Origin: Ophiostoma sp. CBS 140.51
Lineage: Eukaryota > Ascomycota > Sordariomycetes > Ophiostomatales > Ophiostomataceae
NCBI GenBank assembly: GCA_029298735.1
Contig: JANSLP010000070.1
Span: forward strand, 62,001-126,000
DNA: 64,000 nucleotides
Direction: 5' to 3'
This document shows positions 45,626-57,403 of the stretch, piece by piece. Each line of letters opens with the position of its first letter. Position 1 is the stretch's first letter. The translations under genes and the position numbers were made by a program. The notes below the pieces were generated by a model that did no database searches, was not told the DNA's origin, and saw only the letters and a list, made by a program, of their open reading frames with translations.

Positions 45626-46219
45626 ATGTGAAAAAATTACGAACAAATCAAAAGTTTGAATGTACATAGATGAAATAAAAATCAACAATTAACAAAGAAA
45701 CATAGAAACATTCGTGAATGTACTGTTTTGCGCCTTCTGTCCATAGGTCATCTTACAACTACTGTTAGAGTGGGTCTGTCTGTGAACGTCGCGCCAAGAC
45801 TTTGATGTCGACATATCACGGCCCCCAACCTCCAACGTCCGACACATTCTCCAGCCGCGGGTGGAACATGGAGTTCTGTATCCTGGAAAGAGGGGAATGG
45901 AAAAGAAGAGCATGAACAAAAGATCAAACAAAACAAAGTAAAGAGAGGGGTTTCCCCGCAGGCTGGCGTAGTCCCGCATCTTCGAGCTTCGCGTCGATGG
46001 CCGCTGGAAAAGCAACTTCCGGAACACAAAGGACGACCTTACCCAGGACGGGCAGCCTGTTGAGCCCCGATAATTGAACTACAAGTGCCCAGGTGTTGCT
46101 GTTGATCGTTGAGCAGCTACCCCAAATATCACTCTTCTCTATCGTGTTATGTTTATTTGATACCATCTTTCATCATACTTTTCTCCCCCTTATCCATCAA
46201 GCATATCACCGCCGCCAAA
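45626..46219. promoter_or_regulatory. SDR 3' flank and EthD upstream region
   Basis: 594 bp between two plus-strand genes. A TTCCGGAA palindrome (about 46016-46023) lies 200 bp before the EthD start and is a candidate zinc-cluster site. No gene seen. Confidence 0.4.
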
Positions 46220-46703
46220 ATGATGAACACCGAGCCCCTTATCCGTGTGACCGTCTGTGTCAACCGCAAGAAGGGCACCACCGAGGAGGAGTTCAATAAG
46301 TACTGGGCTTACGAGCACGGCCCTCTGGCTCTCGACTGGCTGCTGCGGTGCGGCATTGTCCGCTATGTGCAGGTGGGTGTCTCCCAGCGGCCAGAAACAA
46401 CGTCACTTCCACAGCTACTAATTAACCTACCAGTACCACACTACGTCGGAGTACCGTGACTTGGCCAAGAAGATGTCCGAGGCTGTAGGCCGGCCTGGTC
46501 TGCAGTACGACGGCATGGGCGACTTCTGGGTGCGCAAGTACGAGGACTTTGAGGCAGCTTTCCTGGATCCTGAGTACCAGGAGAAGATCCGGCCAGATGA
46601 GCTGCGTCTGATTGACATGGACACTGTGGCAGTGACAGTGGGTGTTGAGTACGTGGCGATTGACGACGGCAAGATCGTCACGGAGCACTCGCGCAGTTTC
46701 TAG
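46220..46703 (+). CDS. EthD-domain protein
   Basis: Exons 46220-46372 and 46434-46703 give 140 residues, a single EthD (dimeric alpha-beta barrel) domain. Visible signature: VTVCVNRKKGTTEEEFNKYWAYEHGP with the conserved His-Gly-Pro, then YVQ joined over the intron to YHTTSEYRD, and GMGDFWVRKYEDFEAAFLDPEY. Family members include EthD of ethyl tert-butyl ether degraders and dehydratases or cyclases of fungal aromatic pathways, so the role is best given as accessory enzyme of a catabolic or aromatic pathway. Two adjacent Met codons make the start ambiguous by one residue. Flanked by SDR and MFS genes on the same strand. Confidence 0.93.
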
Positions 46704-47572
46704 GGGAGTGTGACACGAAGGTCAAATGTACATAGATATGACATAAACAAAATCAAAAACATGAAACGGGAATGCATTTGCAAATTAAAAGAAAAGATTG
46801 ATGACATAATTTATAGATGGCCAAAAGTGGTTCAAGAATGACGACGTAGAAGTAAACCAGCAAGGGAGCATATGCATGGCAAACAGCTGCTACCAACATG
46901 CATAATGGACTCATTAAATGCAATCATCTGTAATCCATCCTTGTCGGGCTGCATAATGTTAGTATATCGCACTACACGTGCCGCAGTATCTTCAGGAACC
47001 AGCACGGGAGTTGTATCCCACGCTGTGGACGGACCATGTGGCATTGTTTGATCAGGGTGTTGCTGTCCAGACACGCAGAGTCTGCTTGTTCTGGATGATC
47101 TGAGCCGCCCTGTTGGGATGACCTACAGGAGGCGCTGTTATCGACAGATCTTGCACGACCGACTCCACGCTCTACTGGCCAGTCCGTGGAGAGTCTGGGG
47201 TTGCCAAGCGCGTACCCCGGCCGGTTGATGGTCTTCCAGCGTGGAGAGACCCATCTTCCGTATTTCCAGTGCGGAGGACCCGGGGATTGTGGAGAAACAA
47301 GACGCGTGAGATATGGGTGAGGGAGGGAAATCTATGCACTCCGTGGCATTGAAGGACAAGAATCGAAAGAAGAGGAAAACAAACGACAAACACAAGAAAA
47401 GACGAGAGAAAGCCAAGACCGCCACGGTTTCTTGGGAAGCAGCAGTCGCAGATAAGAAGGCGAGACCCGCCGGCCCATTTCATCAACACGTCCTTTGTCT
47501 CTTCCTTTTCTCCATTACCAGTCACCCCCACCCCCATCCCAACAATCTCCCTTTCCTGCCATCACTCAAAAC
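46704..47572. promoter_or_regulatory. upstream region of the MFS transporter
   Basis: The 869 bp before the MFS start contain an inverted CCG-N11-CGG arrangement at 47258-47274, compatible with a Zn2Cys6 dimer site (inference), about 300 bp upstream of the ATG. The last 100 bases are C/T-rich. Confidence 0.4.
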
Positions 47573-49318
47573 ATGGCCGACACTAACGAAAAGGCCGAGT
47601 CGATGGCCCTCGAGAGCCAGCCGCAGCTGGACCACGTCTCCGTCGTCGTCCCGGAAGAAGATGTCAAGATCTTCAACGCCAAGACGGCCATCGCCTTTGC
47701 GGCGCTCTGTGGCCAGTTCAGCTCGTACGTCATGACGCTGCTGATCCCATCGACATGTCTCGCGTACATCAATGCTGACCTTGGCCCGGACCCCAACTAC
47801 ACATGGATTACTGTGTCGTGGCAGCTGGGTGCCGCTGTGGTTGTCTCTGTCGGCGGTCGCCTGTCAGATATCTTTGGTCGCCGCTACTTTATGCTGACGG
47901 GCTCAATTCTGGGCATTGTTGGTTGCGTTGTCGGTGCCACAGGTCAGTCCATCAACCAGATGATTGGCAGCGGCATCATCTTTGGCATTGCCTCAGGCTT
48001 CCAGGAGATGTCGTATGCCTGCATCCAGGAGATTCTGCCGAACAAGTACCGCATGGTGGGCGTTGGCATCTTCGACTCGACTCTTCTGCTGTCGTACGTG
48101 AGCCCGCTGGTCGCCTACACTTTCATCGACAAGTACTCCATCACCTGGCGCGCTGCCTACTGGTACATGTTTGCGTACCACTCGGTCATGGGTCTGCTCC
48201 TGCTCTTCTGCTACTTCCCGCCCAACTTTGAGCGCAAGCACCAGGACGACGGCAAGACGCGTCGCCAGCTGCTGGCCGAGCTCGACTACATTGGTCTGCT
48301 GCTCTTTGCCACGGCCAGCACGCTGATGCTTCTGGGCATCAACTTTGGCGGTGGTCACAAATACCCCTGGACCAGCGCCATGGTTCTTGCGCCCATCATC
48401 GTCGGCTTCTTTTGTGCTGTCGCTCTCGGCTTCTGGGAGACTATGCCCTTCCTCAAGTACCCACTGCTACCGCCTGCTCTCTTCCGCAAGGTGCGTGAGT
48501 TCACCATGGTCATCGTGCTCGTCTTTGTCGGTGGCATGCTGTACTACAGCATGAACGTGCTGTGGCCTCAACAGTCGGCCATCTTCTTTGTGCGCTCTGA
48601 CCAGCTGATCCTGCGCGGCCTGTATGCCACCATCTTCTCGTTTGGCAGCTTCATTGGTGCCATCATCATGATTGTATTTTGCTCGCGCGTTGGCCGCGAG
48701 AAGTGGCAGATGTTCGGCTTCATGGTGCTGCAGACTGCTTTCATTGGCTCCATGGCCTCGGTTGGCTACAACGACACGGCGCGCGCCATTGTTCTTGTGC
48801 TGTTGACGTCCTCGTGTGTCACGCCGCCCCAGCTTGTTGCTTTCACCATGATCTCGCTCGGCCTCGACGACCAGCGTGATATCGGTGTCGCTGCCGGTCT
48901 CATTGGCACGTTCCGTCTGCTGGGCGGTGCCGTTGCTACTGCCATCTACTCGGCTATCCTCAACAACAAGTTTGCTGCCGTCATCGGCCCCAACGTCGAC
49001 GTCGTGGCCGAGCAGTACGGTCTTCCCTCTTCTTCATGGGCTGCACTCGTCACTGCCGCCAAGGCCAACACTGCCAAGGCGTATGCCGCCGTGCCGGGCA
49101 TGACGGATGCTCTCAAGGCTGCCACCACCATTGCCTACAAGCAGTCGTATGCCGAGTCCTTCCGTCTGGTGTACCTCATCGCCATTGCCTTTGGTGGCGT
49201 TGCCGTCATTGCTGCCCTCTTCACTGTCAACACGGACAGCCGTCGCAAGAACGCCGACCGCGCTGTGTACCTGATGACTGAGGAGCTCGAGCCGGAGACG
49301 AAGCAGGTGTCGGCGTAA
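47573..49318 (+). CDS. MFS transporter, TRI12-like (siderophore/trichothecene efflux family)
   Basis: Single-exon membrane protein of 581 residues, starting MADTNEKAESM; an upstream in-frame ATG at 47495 would add 26 residues. About 12-14 hydrophobic segments follow a 45-residue cytosolic N-terminus. The MFS motif A-like loop GGRLSDIFGRRYF lies between the second and third segments. Loop patterns (FQEMSYACIQEILPNKYRMVGVG; STPPQLV-like SSCVTPPQLVAF) and the long C-terminal extracellular loop before the last segment fit the TRI12/siderophore-type family of fungal drug:H+ antiporters. Such transporters export cluster products or import catabolic substrates. It is convergent with the ABC transporter gene. 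Confidence 0.9.
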   Translation: MADTNEKAESMALESQPQLDHVSVVVPEEDVKIFNAKTAIAFAALCGQFSSYVMTLLIPSTCLAYINADLGPDPNYTWITVSWQLGAAVVVSVGGRLSDIFGRRYFMLTGSILGIVGCVVGATGQSINQMIGSGIIFGIASGFQEMSYACIQEILPNKYRMVGVGIFDSTLLLSYVSPLVAYTFIDKYSITWRAAYWYMFAYHSVMGLLLLFCYFPPNFERKHQDDGKTRRQLLAELDYIGLLLFATASTLMLLGINFGGGHKYPWTSAMVLAPIIVGFFCAVALGFWETMPFLKYPLLPPALFRKVREFTMVIVLVFVGGMLYYSMNVLWPQQSAIFFVRSDQLILRGLYATIFSFGSFIGAIIMIVFCSRVGREKWQMFGFMVLQTAFIGSMASVGYNDTARAIVLVLLTSSCVTPPQLVAFTMISLGLDDQRDIGVAAGLIGTFRLLGGAVATAIYSAILNNKFAAVIGPNVDVVAEQYGLPSSSWAALVTAAKANTAKAYAAVPGMTDALKAATTIAYKQSYAESFRLVYLIAIAFGGVAVIAALFTVNTDSRRKNADRAVYLMTEELEPETKQVSA

Positions 49319-49851
49319 GGGAATAGACGGGGACATGGAAAGTTGAAGACATGAATGGCAAACGAGTAAGAAATGCGCGAGGAAGGTGCAATGCAATACA
49401 CTGGACGACCATTCTGTCATACATATATAAACATATCATTCGCTGGACACAAACTGTGCTCCCGGGATCGCCCTCTCAATAGGCTATTCATTCTATTTCT
49501 CTTTGTGTTATAATCAGATCACTCCGGTCTCGCTTGCGTGTTGTTGACCCAAGATGAGCAAAATTGTCAGAGCATGGACATGAGAACATGAGAACATGAG
49601 ACTATTCGTTGTAACAAGCTTTTGCCACTTGGCGTACGGCCCGGTGGAAGCAAGCAAAGTGGCGTTCCACCGAAAGCACGTCGAGCGAGCCACCAACCTT
49701 TCCCAGATTAGAGTAGACAAAATGAAAAAAAAAAAAAAAAAAAAAAAAAGAACGAAACAGCGGAAATCAAACTTCCACAACAGAAAACAAAGGAAATGCG
49801 GAAAAAAGAGAAAGTCGAGTTGTATTGCGCCGACACTCGGCTGCTGCACAC
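49319..49851. other. intergenic between convergent transporter genes
   Basis: Includes a run of 25 A residues (49725-49749), in the 3' flank of the ABC gene. No gene. Confidence 0.6.
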
Positions 49852-52800
49852 CTACCCATCCAAAGACTGTCCCAAACACATCTGGTAATACACGCCCTTT
49901 TGCGCCAACAACGCTGCGTGCGACCCGGCCTCGACTACGCGTCCTTGCGCAAAGACAAAAATGACGTCAGCATTCTTGACCGTTGAGAGCCGATGGGCCA
50001 CGGCTACCGTGGTTGTTGATGTAACTGTCGCTGACTTTTGACCGCCTTGACCTGCACCAGCAACACCCTCAATGGCCGCCTGGACCAGCCGCTCCGACTC
50101 GGTGTCCAAGCTCGACGTGGCCTCGTCCAGCAACAGGAGCCGTGGCTGTCGCAGGAGTGCTCGTGCAATGGCAATTCTCTGCCGCTGTCCGCCCGAAAAC
50201 TGCAAGCCCTGTGCGCCACATGGCGTGGCCAGGCCGTCTGGCAGTGACTGCACAAATGTGTCAATGTTGGCCTGGCGGCAGGCCTCGTAGATGCGGTCGT
50301 CTATGACTTTGTTGCTATCATTGTTCTCATTGTTCTCATCGTTCTCATTGGTGTCCGTACCGGCCATTCCCAAGATAAGATTCTCCCGCAGAGACCCTTG
50401 ATACAGCACCGGCTCTTGTTGCACTAGAGCCATACGACTGCGCACCTCACGCAGTGAAATCGTGCGGCTATCGCGTCCGTCGAGGCACAGCCGGCCATGT
50501 GTTGGATCATAAAAGCGCTCGAGCAGACTGATCATGGTCGTTTTGCCACAGCCTGATGCGCCGACAAAGGCGACAAACTGCCCCGACTGCACCGCAAGAG
50601 ACAAGTCTTGCAGGACGGCAACGTTGGGCCGTCCAGGGTATGCAAAGCCCAGCTGGTCGCACTCGATATCAATGGCCTTGCCGCCCTCTTTGGCGATGCC
50701 ACCACTCCCCGGTCTATCCTCCTTGTCGTCCAGCTCTGCAGGCACCCCAGCCCTGAGACCAAATATGTAGTTGGCCGCCCGCTGTGCTTGTGTCAAGCTT
50801 GTCGTGTACATGAAGAACGACGCCGCTGCCTCACCCGAGAACAACACAGCAATAAATACCGTGTAGAACTGCGTGGCTGTGTACTCGCCGTACGACAGCA
50901 GCCGCCCTCCGTACCAGAACCCCAGTGCCATGGCCAGGAACGACAGCGACTGGCTCAATGCATACCACAGCATCGTCACCACTAGGCTGCGCACTGCCGT
51001 GCGTGCAATCGCCCGCAGTGCCGCCTCGTAGCGTGCCAAAAGTGTGCGCTCCAGTGTCAGGGAAGCCACGGTGCGGATAGCACGTACTGCCTCGGATGCA
51101 ATGCCCGCGCTGTGTGCAAACCGGTCGGTGGTGGCATCGTCGAGCTGTAGCTCGAGCCGGATGCGCACATAGCCAGCCCCCACCAATGGCGGCAGCGCAC
51201 CAAACACGAGCACCAGGCCCAGTTTCCAGCCCGTTGCCAATGCCAGAATGCAGCTGGCCACAAGGTTGGTAGCGATGGTGACGATCAGGGCCACATTGGA
51301 CGACAGAAGCTCTTGCAGGGCCGTGGGCTCAGCCGCGAGGCGGGACACGAGTGCGCCTGTCGTGTTGGCTGGGTCGTCGAAAAAGGCCATGGGCTGGCGG
51401 AGCACGCTGCGGAAAACGGCTGCGCGGTAGTTGTTGGCAATCGCTTGTGAGACCGTTGCCGACATCCAGCCAAGCACACTGTAGGCGACCAGATTGCCGA
51501 GCGCCATGACAAAGAACATGAGCGCATAAAAGTCACCGCGGCTGACCATGGCGTCGCTGGACAGAGCAAAGACACCGACGACGCGCGAGAAGAGGATGGC
51601 GAATGCCGGGTAGACACCGCCCACAATGACGGCCGCCAGGCCCAACATGGCAAACGAAAAATGCAGACTCTTCTGCTCCTTGATGATGATGTACAGGCAT
51701 GTGAGCAGATTGCAGTTGGGTGTCGGGTTGTTTGATCGTATCTCTCCTTTCTCAGAGTCGGGAGCGGTGGTGGTATTATTGACGTCGCCGTTGTCGTTCA
51801 ACCCATTTGCAGCTATTGCTGTCATGGAAGACTGGACTGCCTCTTCCGCCGTTGGCTGCGCAATTTTGCCGTCGTCCAGAATGTCGTCCCGTTGATTGTG
51901 ACTGCCACTGCCAAGATCCTGTGACAGCACGAGCCGGTAGTAGGCTTCGCCGCGTGCCATCAACTCGTTGTGCGTTCCCTGCTCCACCACACGACCCTTG
52001 GCCAGAACCACAATGTTGTCGGCATCACGGACGGTGGAAAGGCGGTGCGCAATCACGAGAACTGTGCGGCTGTTCCCCACGTTGGACAGCGCTTTCTGCA
52101 CAATGCGCTCAGCGTTCGGATCCAATGCACTCGTGGCCTCGTCGAGCAGTAGCACGCGCGGGTTGGCAATGATGCTGCGTGCAATTACGATCCGCTGCTT
52201 CTGGCCACCAGATAGCAACGCCCCACGCTCGCCAATCTGTGTATCATAGCCCGAGGGCAGCCGCTCGATGAAGTCGTGGGCATAAGCAGCTTGGCATGCT
52301 TCCATGACGAGATGCCGCTTGTCATCCTCGGAGAGAAGGTCGGCTTGCGGCGTACCAGCGAGTCCGTTGGCGATGTTCTCAAACACAGTGCCGTTAAAAA
52401 GGACTGGCTCCTGCTGGACAAGTCGAATGTTCGTTCGCAGCCACTGGATGTTGAGGTCTTCGATTTGATGTCCGTCAAGCGTGATTGTTCCACCAGATGG
52501 CTCAAACCAGCGTTCTAGCAGGCCAACTACCGTGCTCTTTCCTGAGCCACTGGGTCCCACGATGGCCGTCGTCTTGTTGGCCGGTATGTGGAGGCTGAGA
52601 TTGTCGAAAATGGGCACTCCGGGCCGTGACGGGTAGGCAAAGGACACGTTGTCGAGGACGATATCGGCACCACCCTTGGCTGCAACCTCGGGTCGTAAGC
52701 CAGACTCCGACAGTGCGTCGACCTGCGATGGGCGGTCGATTGTTTTGAGCAGCCCGTGTGCAGCTGCAGCCGCTTTGGACACCACCATGATCTGCGGCGC

Positions 52801-53987
52801 AATCTGCGTCAGGCCTTGTGCAGCCAACAAAACTGCAAAGATGACCGTGACAATCTTTCCGGGCTCCGTGATCTCGCCTCTGTGGTACATCTGCACGCCT
52901 TGCCAAAATGCCAGACCGTAGCCCGCATAAATGCAGAAGAACTGAATGCTGAAGAGCACCGCGTGCAACGCCGGCTTCCGCCCGCGCTTGACGTGTGTCC
53001 TTGCCTCGTCCAGATGTGCCTCATAGCTCCGCTCCATGGCGCCAAACGCCCAAAAGGCATGCACGCTGCGGATGCTGCCAAAAACGTCCTCGGCCAGCCG
53101 GTCTGCCTGCGCCCAGGAGGCCATGACCTTGTTCTCGATGAACATGTCAAACGTGACGACGATGCCAATGACAATCAGGATGGCCGGGACGATGCAGAGC
53201 GTGATGAGCGTCAGCTTCCACTGAACGCCGAATGCTACACCGAAAGCTGCCACGAATGTTGTGGCGGCTTGCACAGTGAGCCCATATTTCTCGGCGATGC
53301 CCTGGTGAGCCAGGTTGGCATCCGTATTAATGCTGGCCGCAATGGCACCGTGGCCAGCCGTGTCGAAAAACGCAATGTCTTGGCGCAGGGTGTTTTTGAA
53401 GAAGTCAAGTCGTAGAGACCGGGTGACGCGGATGGCGTTGATCGATATGAGTGTAGTCCAGATGTAGGAAAGGACAAACTTGGCGACAAACAGGTAAACA
53501 AAGTAGAGACTGTGGATTTGCGGATTGTCAGTTTCTGGGCTGGCATATACTGACTGTATTTGTGAGAATGTGGTACCTACGCATATTTATCGAGTGAGGC
53601 GCGGAACTCATCTGGCGTCGATACACCCGTCATAAAATCGTTGAACACGTTGACAAACTTGCCAAAAACAAAGTTCATTAATGGCAGCAATACGCCCGTC
53701 AACCATGCAGAACATGGCAGCAATGGTGAGGACCCATCCCGTCGTGTCGTTGTACTTGAAGATGCGCTAATGTTGTTAATAAAGAGTCATGGCGTGCCTA
53801 GGTGCGAGAGAGAGAGAGAGAGATGATGAGGAAAGAGAAGAAGAAAAAACTTTACAAAATAACTACCCATTGAAGAGCCATCTTCATCGTCCGTCTTCTC
53901 CTCAGACTTCTTCTTATCTCTTGTCTCGTTGATCCCATCGATGGGTTCGAGGAGTATCGTCTCGCCGTCGCCAGTGCTTGCTGCCAT
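49852..53987 (-). CDS. ABC-B (MDR/P-glycoprotein type) full transporter, frameshifted in exon 2
   Basis: Exons 53987-53856, 53766-53581 and 53509-49852 sum to 3976 nt, one more than a multiple of three. Exon 2 starts in one frame (RIFKYNDTTGWVL, residue 45 on) and continues in the next (LLPLMNFVFGKFVNVFN), so a one-base gain (or two-base loss) lies within about 53697-53725, in the first membrane segment. If the frame were whole, the protein would have about 1324 residues, typical for MDR. Order: membrane domain 1; nucleotide-binding domain 1 (GPSGSGKST about 423, LSGGQKQR, VLLLDEATSALD); linker; membrane domain 2; nucleotide-binding domain 2 (GASGCGKTT about 1087, FSGGQRQR, LLLLDEATSSLD). Motifs in both NBDs are intact. 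A sequencing error or genuine inactivation cannot be separated here. Divergent from regulator 2. Confidence 0.88.
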
Positions 53988-54581
53988 GGTGAAAAGTAGA
54001 TGTTGTTGAAGGAACGTGGGTGTTGAATGGCAAAAGCTGCAACAGAAATATCGAGTAATTTTGAATAACTGAGTGTACTTGCTGCAAATATTTGAGGCTC
54101 AGAGCAAATAATGGCCAGCAGGTAGTCTGCTATTTCAACGGCACAATTATTTCAAGCAGCTGTTGGCAACCGCGTCTGAAAGAGACGGTCTTCGGCGAGT
54201 TGTACATCTCGGAGCGCCGGCCGCTCGGGGCTCCGTACCCACAGAAATCCTGTCAACATCCTTGGCACGAAGTATAGCATTGGAAAATCAAATATGACCA
54301 GTGGTTTCCAACACAAGGGGTAGAACACAGGCACGTCGTGGGGCGTGTGGTGTCATGGAGGTTGAAGGCTGTCGGGCTCCGCGGGCGCCGATGAGAAAAA
54401 GCGGGGTGCTGAACAAAGGGCAAAAAAGTGGGTACATCTCTCGGAGTTCGGGCTCCGCGGGAAGGGCCTTTTGTTAGTGAACGACTCTTGACGACGACGC
54501 ATCCCACGACACTCTCTGAGTGACTAGGACAACCACAAAATCAACTTTTGTGCGCATAGTTGTCTATTTTAGGTGACAGAG
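53988..54581. promoter_or_regulatory. divergent promoter of the ABC transporter and regulator 2
   Basis: 594 bp between head-to-head genes. Contains GGCTCCG-type CGG-rich words, e.g. CTCGGGGCTCCG near 54224-54235 and GGCTCCGCGGG twice (54374, 54451), possible zinc-cluster half-sites. Their recurrence is seen; their function is inferred. Confidence 0.45.
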
Positions 54582-57403
54582 ATGGCAGACCAATATGACG
54601 GTTCAGAAGGGCCCAGTGGTGGGCACAGAAGAGCGGTAGGCAAAGAGCACTTTGACGGCCTGGGAACTTCATCACCACTAACACCATATCCAGTGTGACC
54701 AATGCAGGGCAAGAAAGGTATGCTGTCCATATCCCCAAACATGTGCGAGTCCCTGGCTCTAATATAATCGCAGATCCGATGCGACAAAGGACCCGGCGCC
54801 GCGCCGTGCTCCGGCTGCCGAACGGCCCAGCGCGAGTGCAAGTCGACGCACGCCGGCAGCAAGACCAAGGACGTCAAGCACCGCGTGCTCATCTCACATC
54901 AATAGTGCGTCTGCCAGGCAACTATTTCCTCACGTGTAGTAGACGTCATAGACTGACCTCTCAGCGAACGGAAGATTGATCAATTCGAAGGCCGCCTCGC
55001 AGGCATCGAAAGCCTATTGCAGGGTCTATCGGCGACACTTTCCAGCCGTGTCAGCGATGCAGGCGGCTCCCATCCAAGAAGTGTAGCCTCTGGTCGTGGT
55101 ATGCGGACATACACGTCACCCAGTGGCTTGTCTGATGCCAACACGGCCTATGACGAGCAGACCGCATCGATGCCGGGGCCAAGAGAGGGATCAAAGCCGG
55201 CACAACAGGAAGCGGGCCAAGTTGGCGGCGAGTCGCTTTTCGACAGTGTGTCCGCCTTTGAGGGCACTTCGTCTTTAACGGCACAGACTGTATTTGCCAG
55301 CGACTTTGTCGAGCTGGTCGTCTCCGGCAATACGCCTCGTGTGAAGGAGTCGTCGGCGAAAACAGGGCCACAATCCGACATGCAGAGGGCCATGGCAGCG
55401 CTGCGTACAATGGCACAAGGAGGCAGCAGCCGCTCGTCTCGTCCGCCACCCCGGCACTTCCCACGACAAAAGCCAGTGCCACGTGGCGGCGTGTCCCAGC
55501 TTCCAATGCCGCCGATGGATGTGGTACTTCAGCTGCTGCGCGAGATTCGAGGTAAGCGACCATTGGGTATGGCGAATGTTGGTCCCGAAAACTGACTTAA
55601 AACAGTCTCCCCGCCGATGGCGTTCATGATGAGCTGTGCAGTCCTGGACATTGACGAATTTATTGCAGCCTGCCGTGACGTGTACTTTGCCACGGAAGAT
55701 TTCGCATTGTCGCGGTTCATCGTTGTGAATGGGGGCCTGTTTCATCTCTTTGAAGAGAAGGCAGCTACCCACAATAGCGAGGCCGAACGTGAAATGTTTG
55801 CCAAGTGCCAAAGGCTTTGCGGCGACAATATTGAGACAGCGCTCGCAAACCTCCCACTGTTCCTCCCTCCCAGTGGTGAGATGGTCGAGGCTCTGGTATT
55901 GGGTGTAAGTTGATCTAATCTCCGGCTTCTTACTGGTGGTGACTGGGATCCCGTTGTTAATGTCGTCAGGTAACGTATGCCATCGAAAGCTCCAAGTTCA
56001 CGCTTGCTTGGCAACTGAACAGCGCGGCCGCAACCATGTGCCAGGCACTGGGTTGGCATCGCGTGTCGCCGGCGGTCACACAAAATGGCACTACACAAAC
56101 AAGCATTGGGGAGCTCCAGGAAAGCTTGCGTCCCAGTGCCTTCTGGTTTTGTTATATGATCGACAAAGGCCTCGCACTCCGTTTCGGCCGCCCGTCTGTG
56201 CTGCCGGATTGGGATATCTCAACACCGCGAGACTTTTTTTACGGCAAAGACAAAATCCCAAGCACTGGCCCATCAACAAGCCACATCCAAAGCCCGGAAG
56301 CTCTCAATCGCGTGTTCAATACCTGGATTCGGTCGGGCAGCATTCTTGGCCAGACGTATGAGCAGCTGTACAGCCCTTCCGCCTTGGCACGGAGTCTTCA
56401 AGAGCGTGCTGCTACAGCGCGACAACTTGGTGCCACTGCAAAGCAAGTCTGGAGCGAGTTCGAGCAACTGGCACCATCGCCAGATATCCAGAGTGGAATG
56501 TCTGGCACAGGAGCCGGGCACTCGGATGGTGATTCTGCCAGTGACTGGCGCCGTACCACGCTCAAGCGTGTATTGCTGTCTGGTCAGGTCGGACACCTTT
56601 CCATGCTGACACTCATATATCGGGCCATTCCCCGAGAACTGTCTTTGAATACCACAATACACCCCGAGTGTATTGCTGCTGCCCGGGGCGCCTTCCAAAG
56701 CCACCAGATCTGCATGTCTTTGCCGTATGACAATCTGCTGGAGCAAGCAGGGTACCTGAACTGGACAGTTCTTTACGCACCGTTCACACCCCTGATTGTA
56801 ATGTTTTGTCATGTCATTGAGATGGCCAGTCACTGCCACCAAGCAGAAGGAAGCTCGGCTGAAGACGAGATCACGACCGATCTGGCACACTTGGAAGCTT
56901 TTGCGGCCAGTCTTCAACCGCTGGTGTCTCTCTCACAGGCAATTGCACGGATGCATAGCTTATCGCGGTTGCTGCACCAGCTCGCAACGCTGTATGTGCA
57001 AGCAAAGCGAACCGAAGAAGCTGTAGAGGACGAGGCACGTACGACAGCCGCCAATACGAACCATGAAATCCAAATGCACATTGACTCTGCAGGGATACAG
57101 ACGGTAGGAACTGACCTTGATCTTTACTTGTCACAGCTGGGCTTTCTACCAGATCCTTCTTCAATGGCACAGTTGGGTGCAGTAGATACCCAGGCACAGT
57201 TGTCAGGACTACCCCATGGCGGCCAAATGGGCACAATCGAGACTTCTAATGGCGGTCTTGAAGAATCCATGGCCACTGTCGATGGCAGTACAGTGCCGCC
57301 TCGACTCGAAGATTGGTTCTCGGGAAACACATACGTCATGGGTCTTGTCGAAGACGAGCTGTTTGATTTCGTGTGGGATCCATTGACAGGGGATTCTGTC
57401 TAA
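54582..57403 (+). CDS. Zn2Cys6 transcription factor (cluster regulator 2)
   Basis: Six exons: 54582-54635, 54694-54717, 54774-54904, 54965-55551, 55606-55904 and 55970-57403, giving 842 residues. Exon 2 is a 24-nt microexon. The zinc cluster is assembled from three exons: HRRA | CDQCRARK | IRCDKGPGAAPCSGC, with Cys19, 22, 29, 38, 41 and 48 (C2-6-8-2-6 spacing). A linker and helix follow (ISHQYERKIDQFEGRLAGIESLLQ), matching other fungal regulators of this type. The fungal-specific regulatory domain covers about residues 270-560 (FCYMIDKGLALRFGRPSVLPDWDI). The tail is Gly/Thr-rich. Start ATG is at 54582. Divergent from the ABC transporter gene it may control (inference). Confidence 0.88.
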
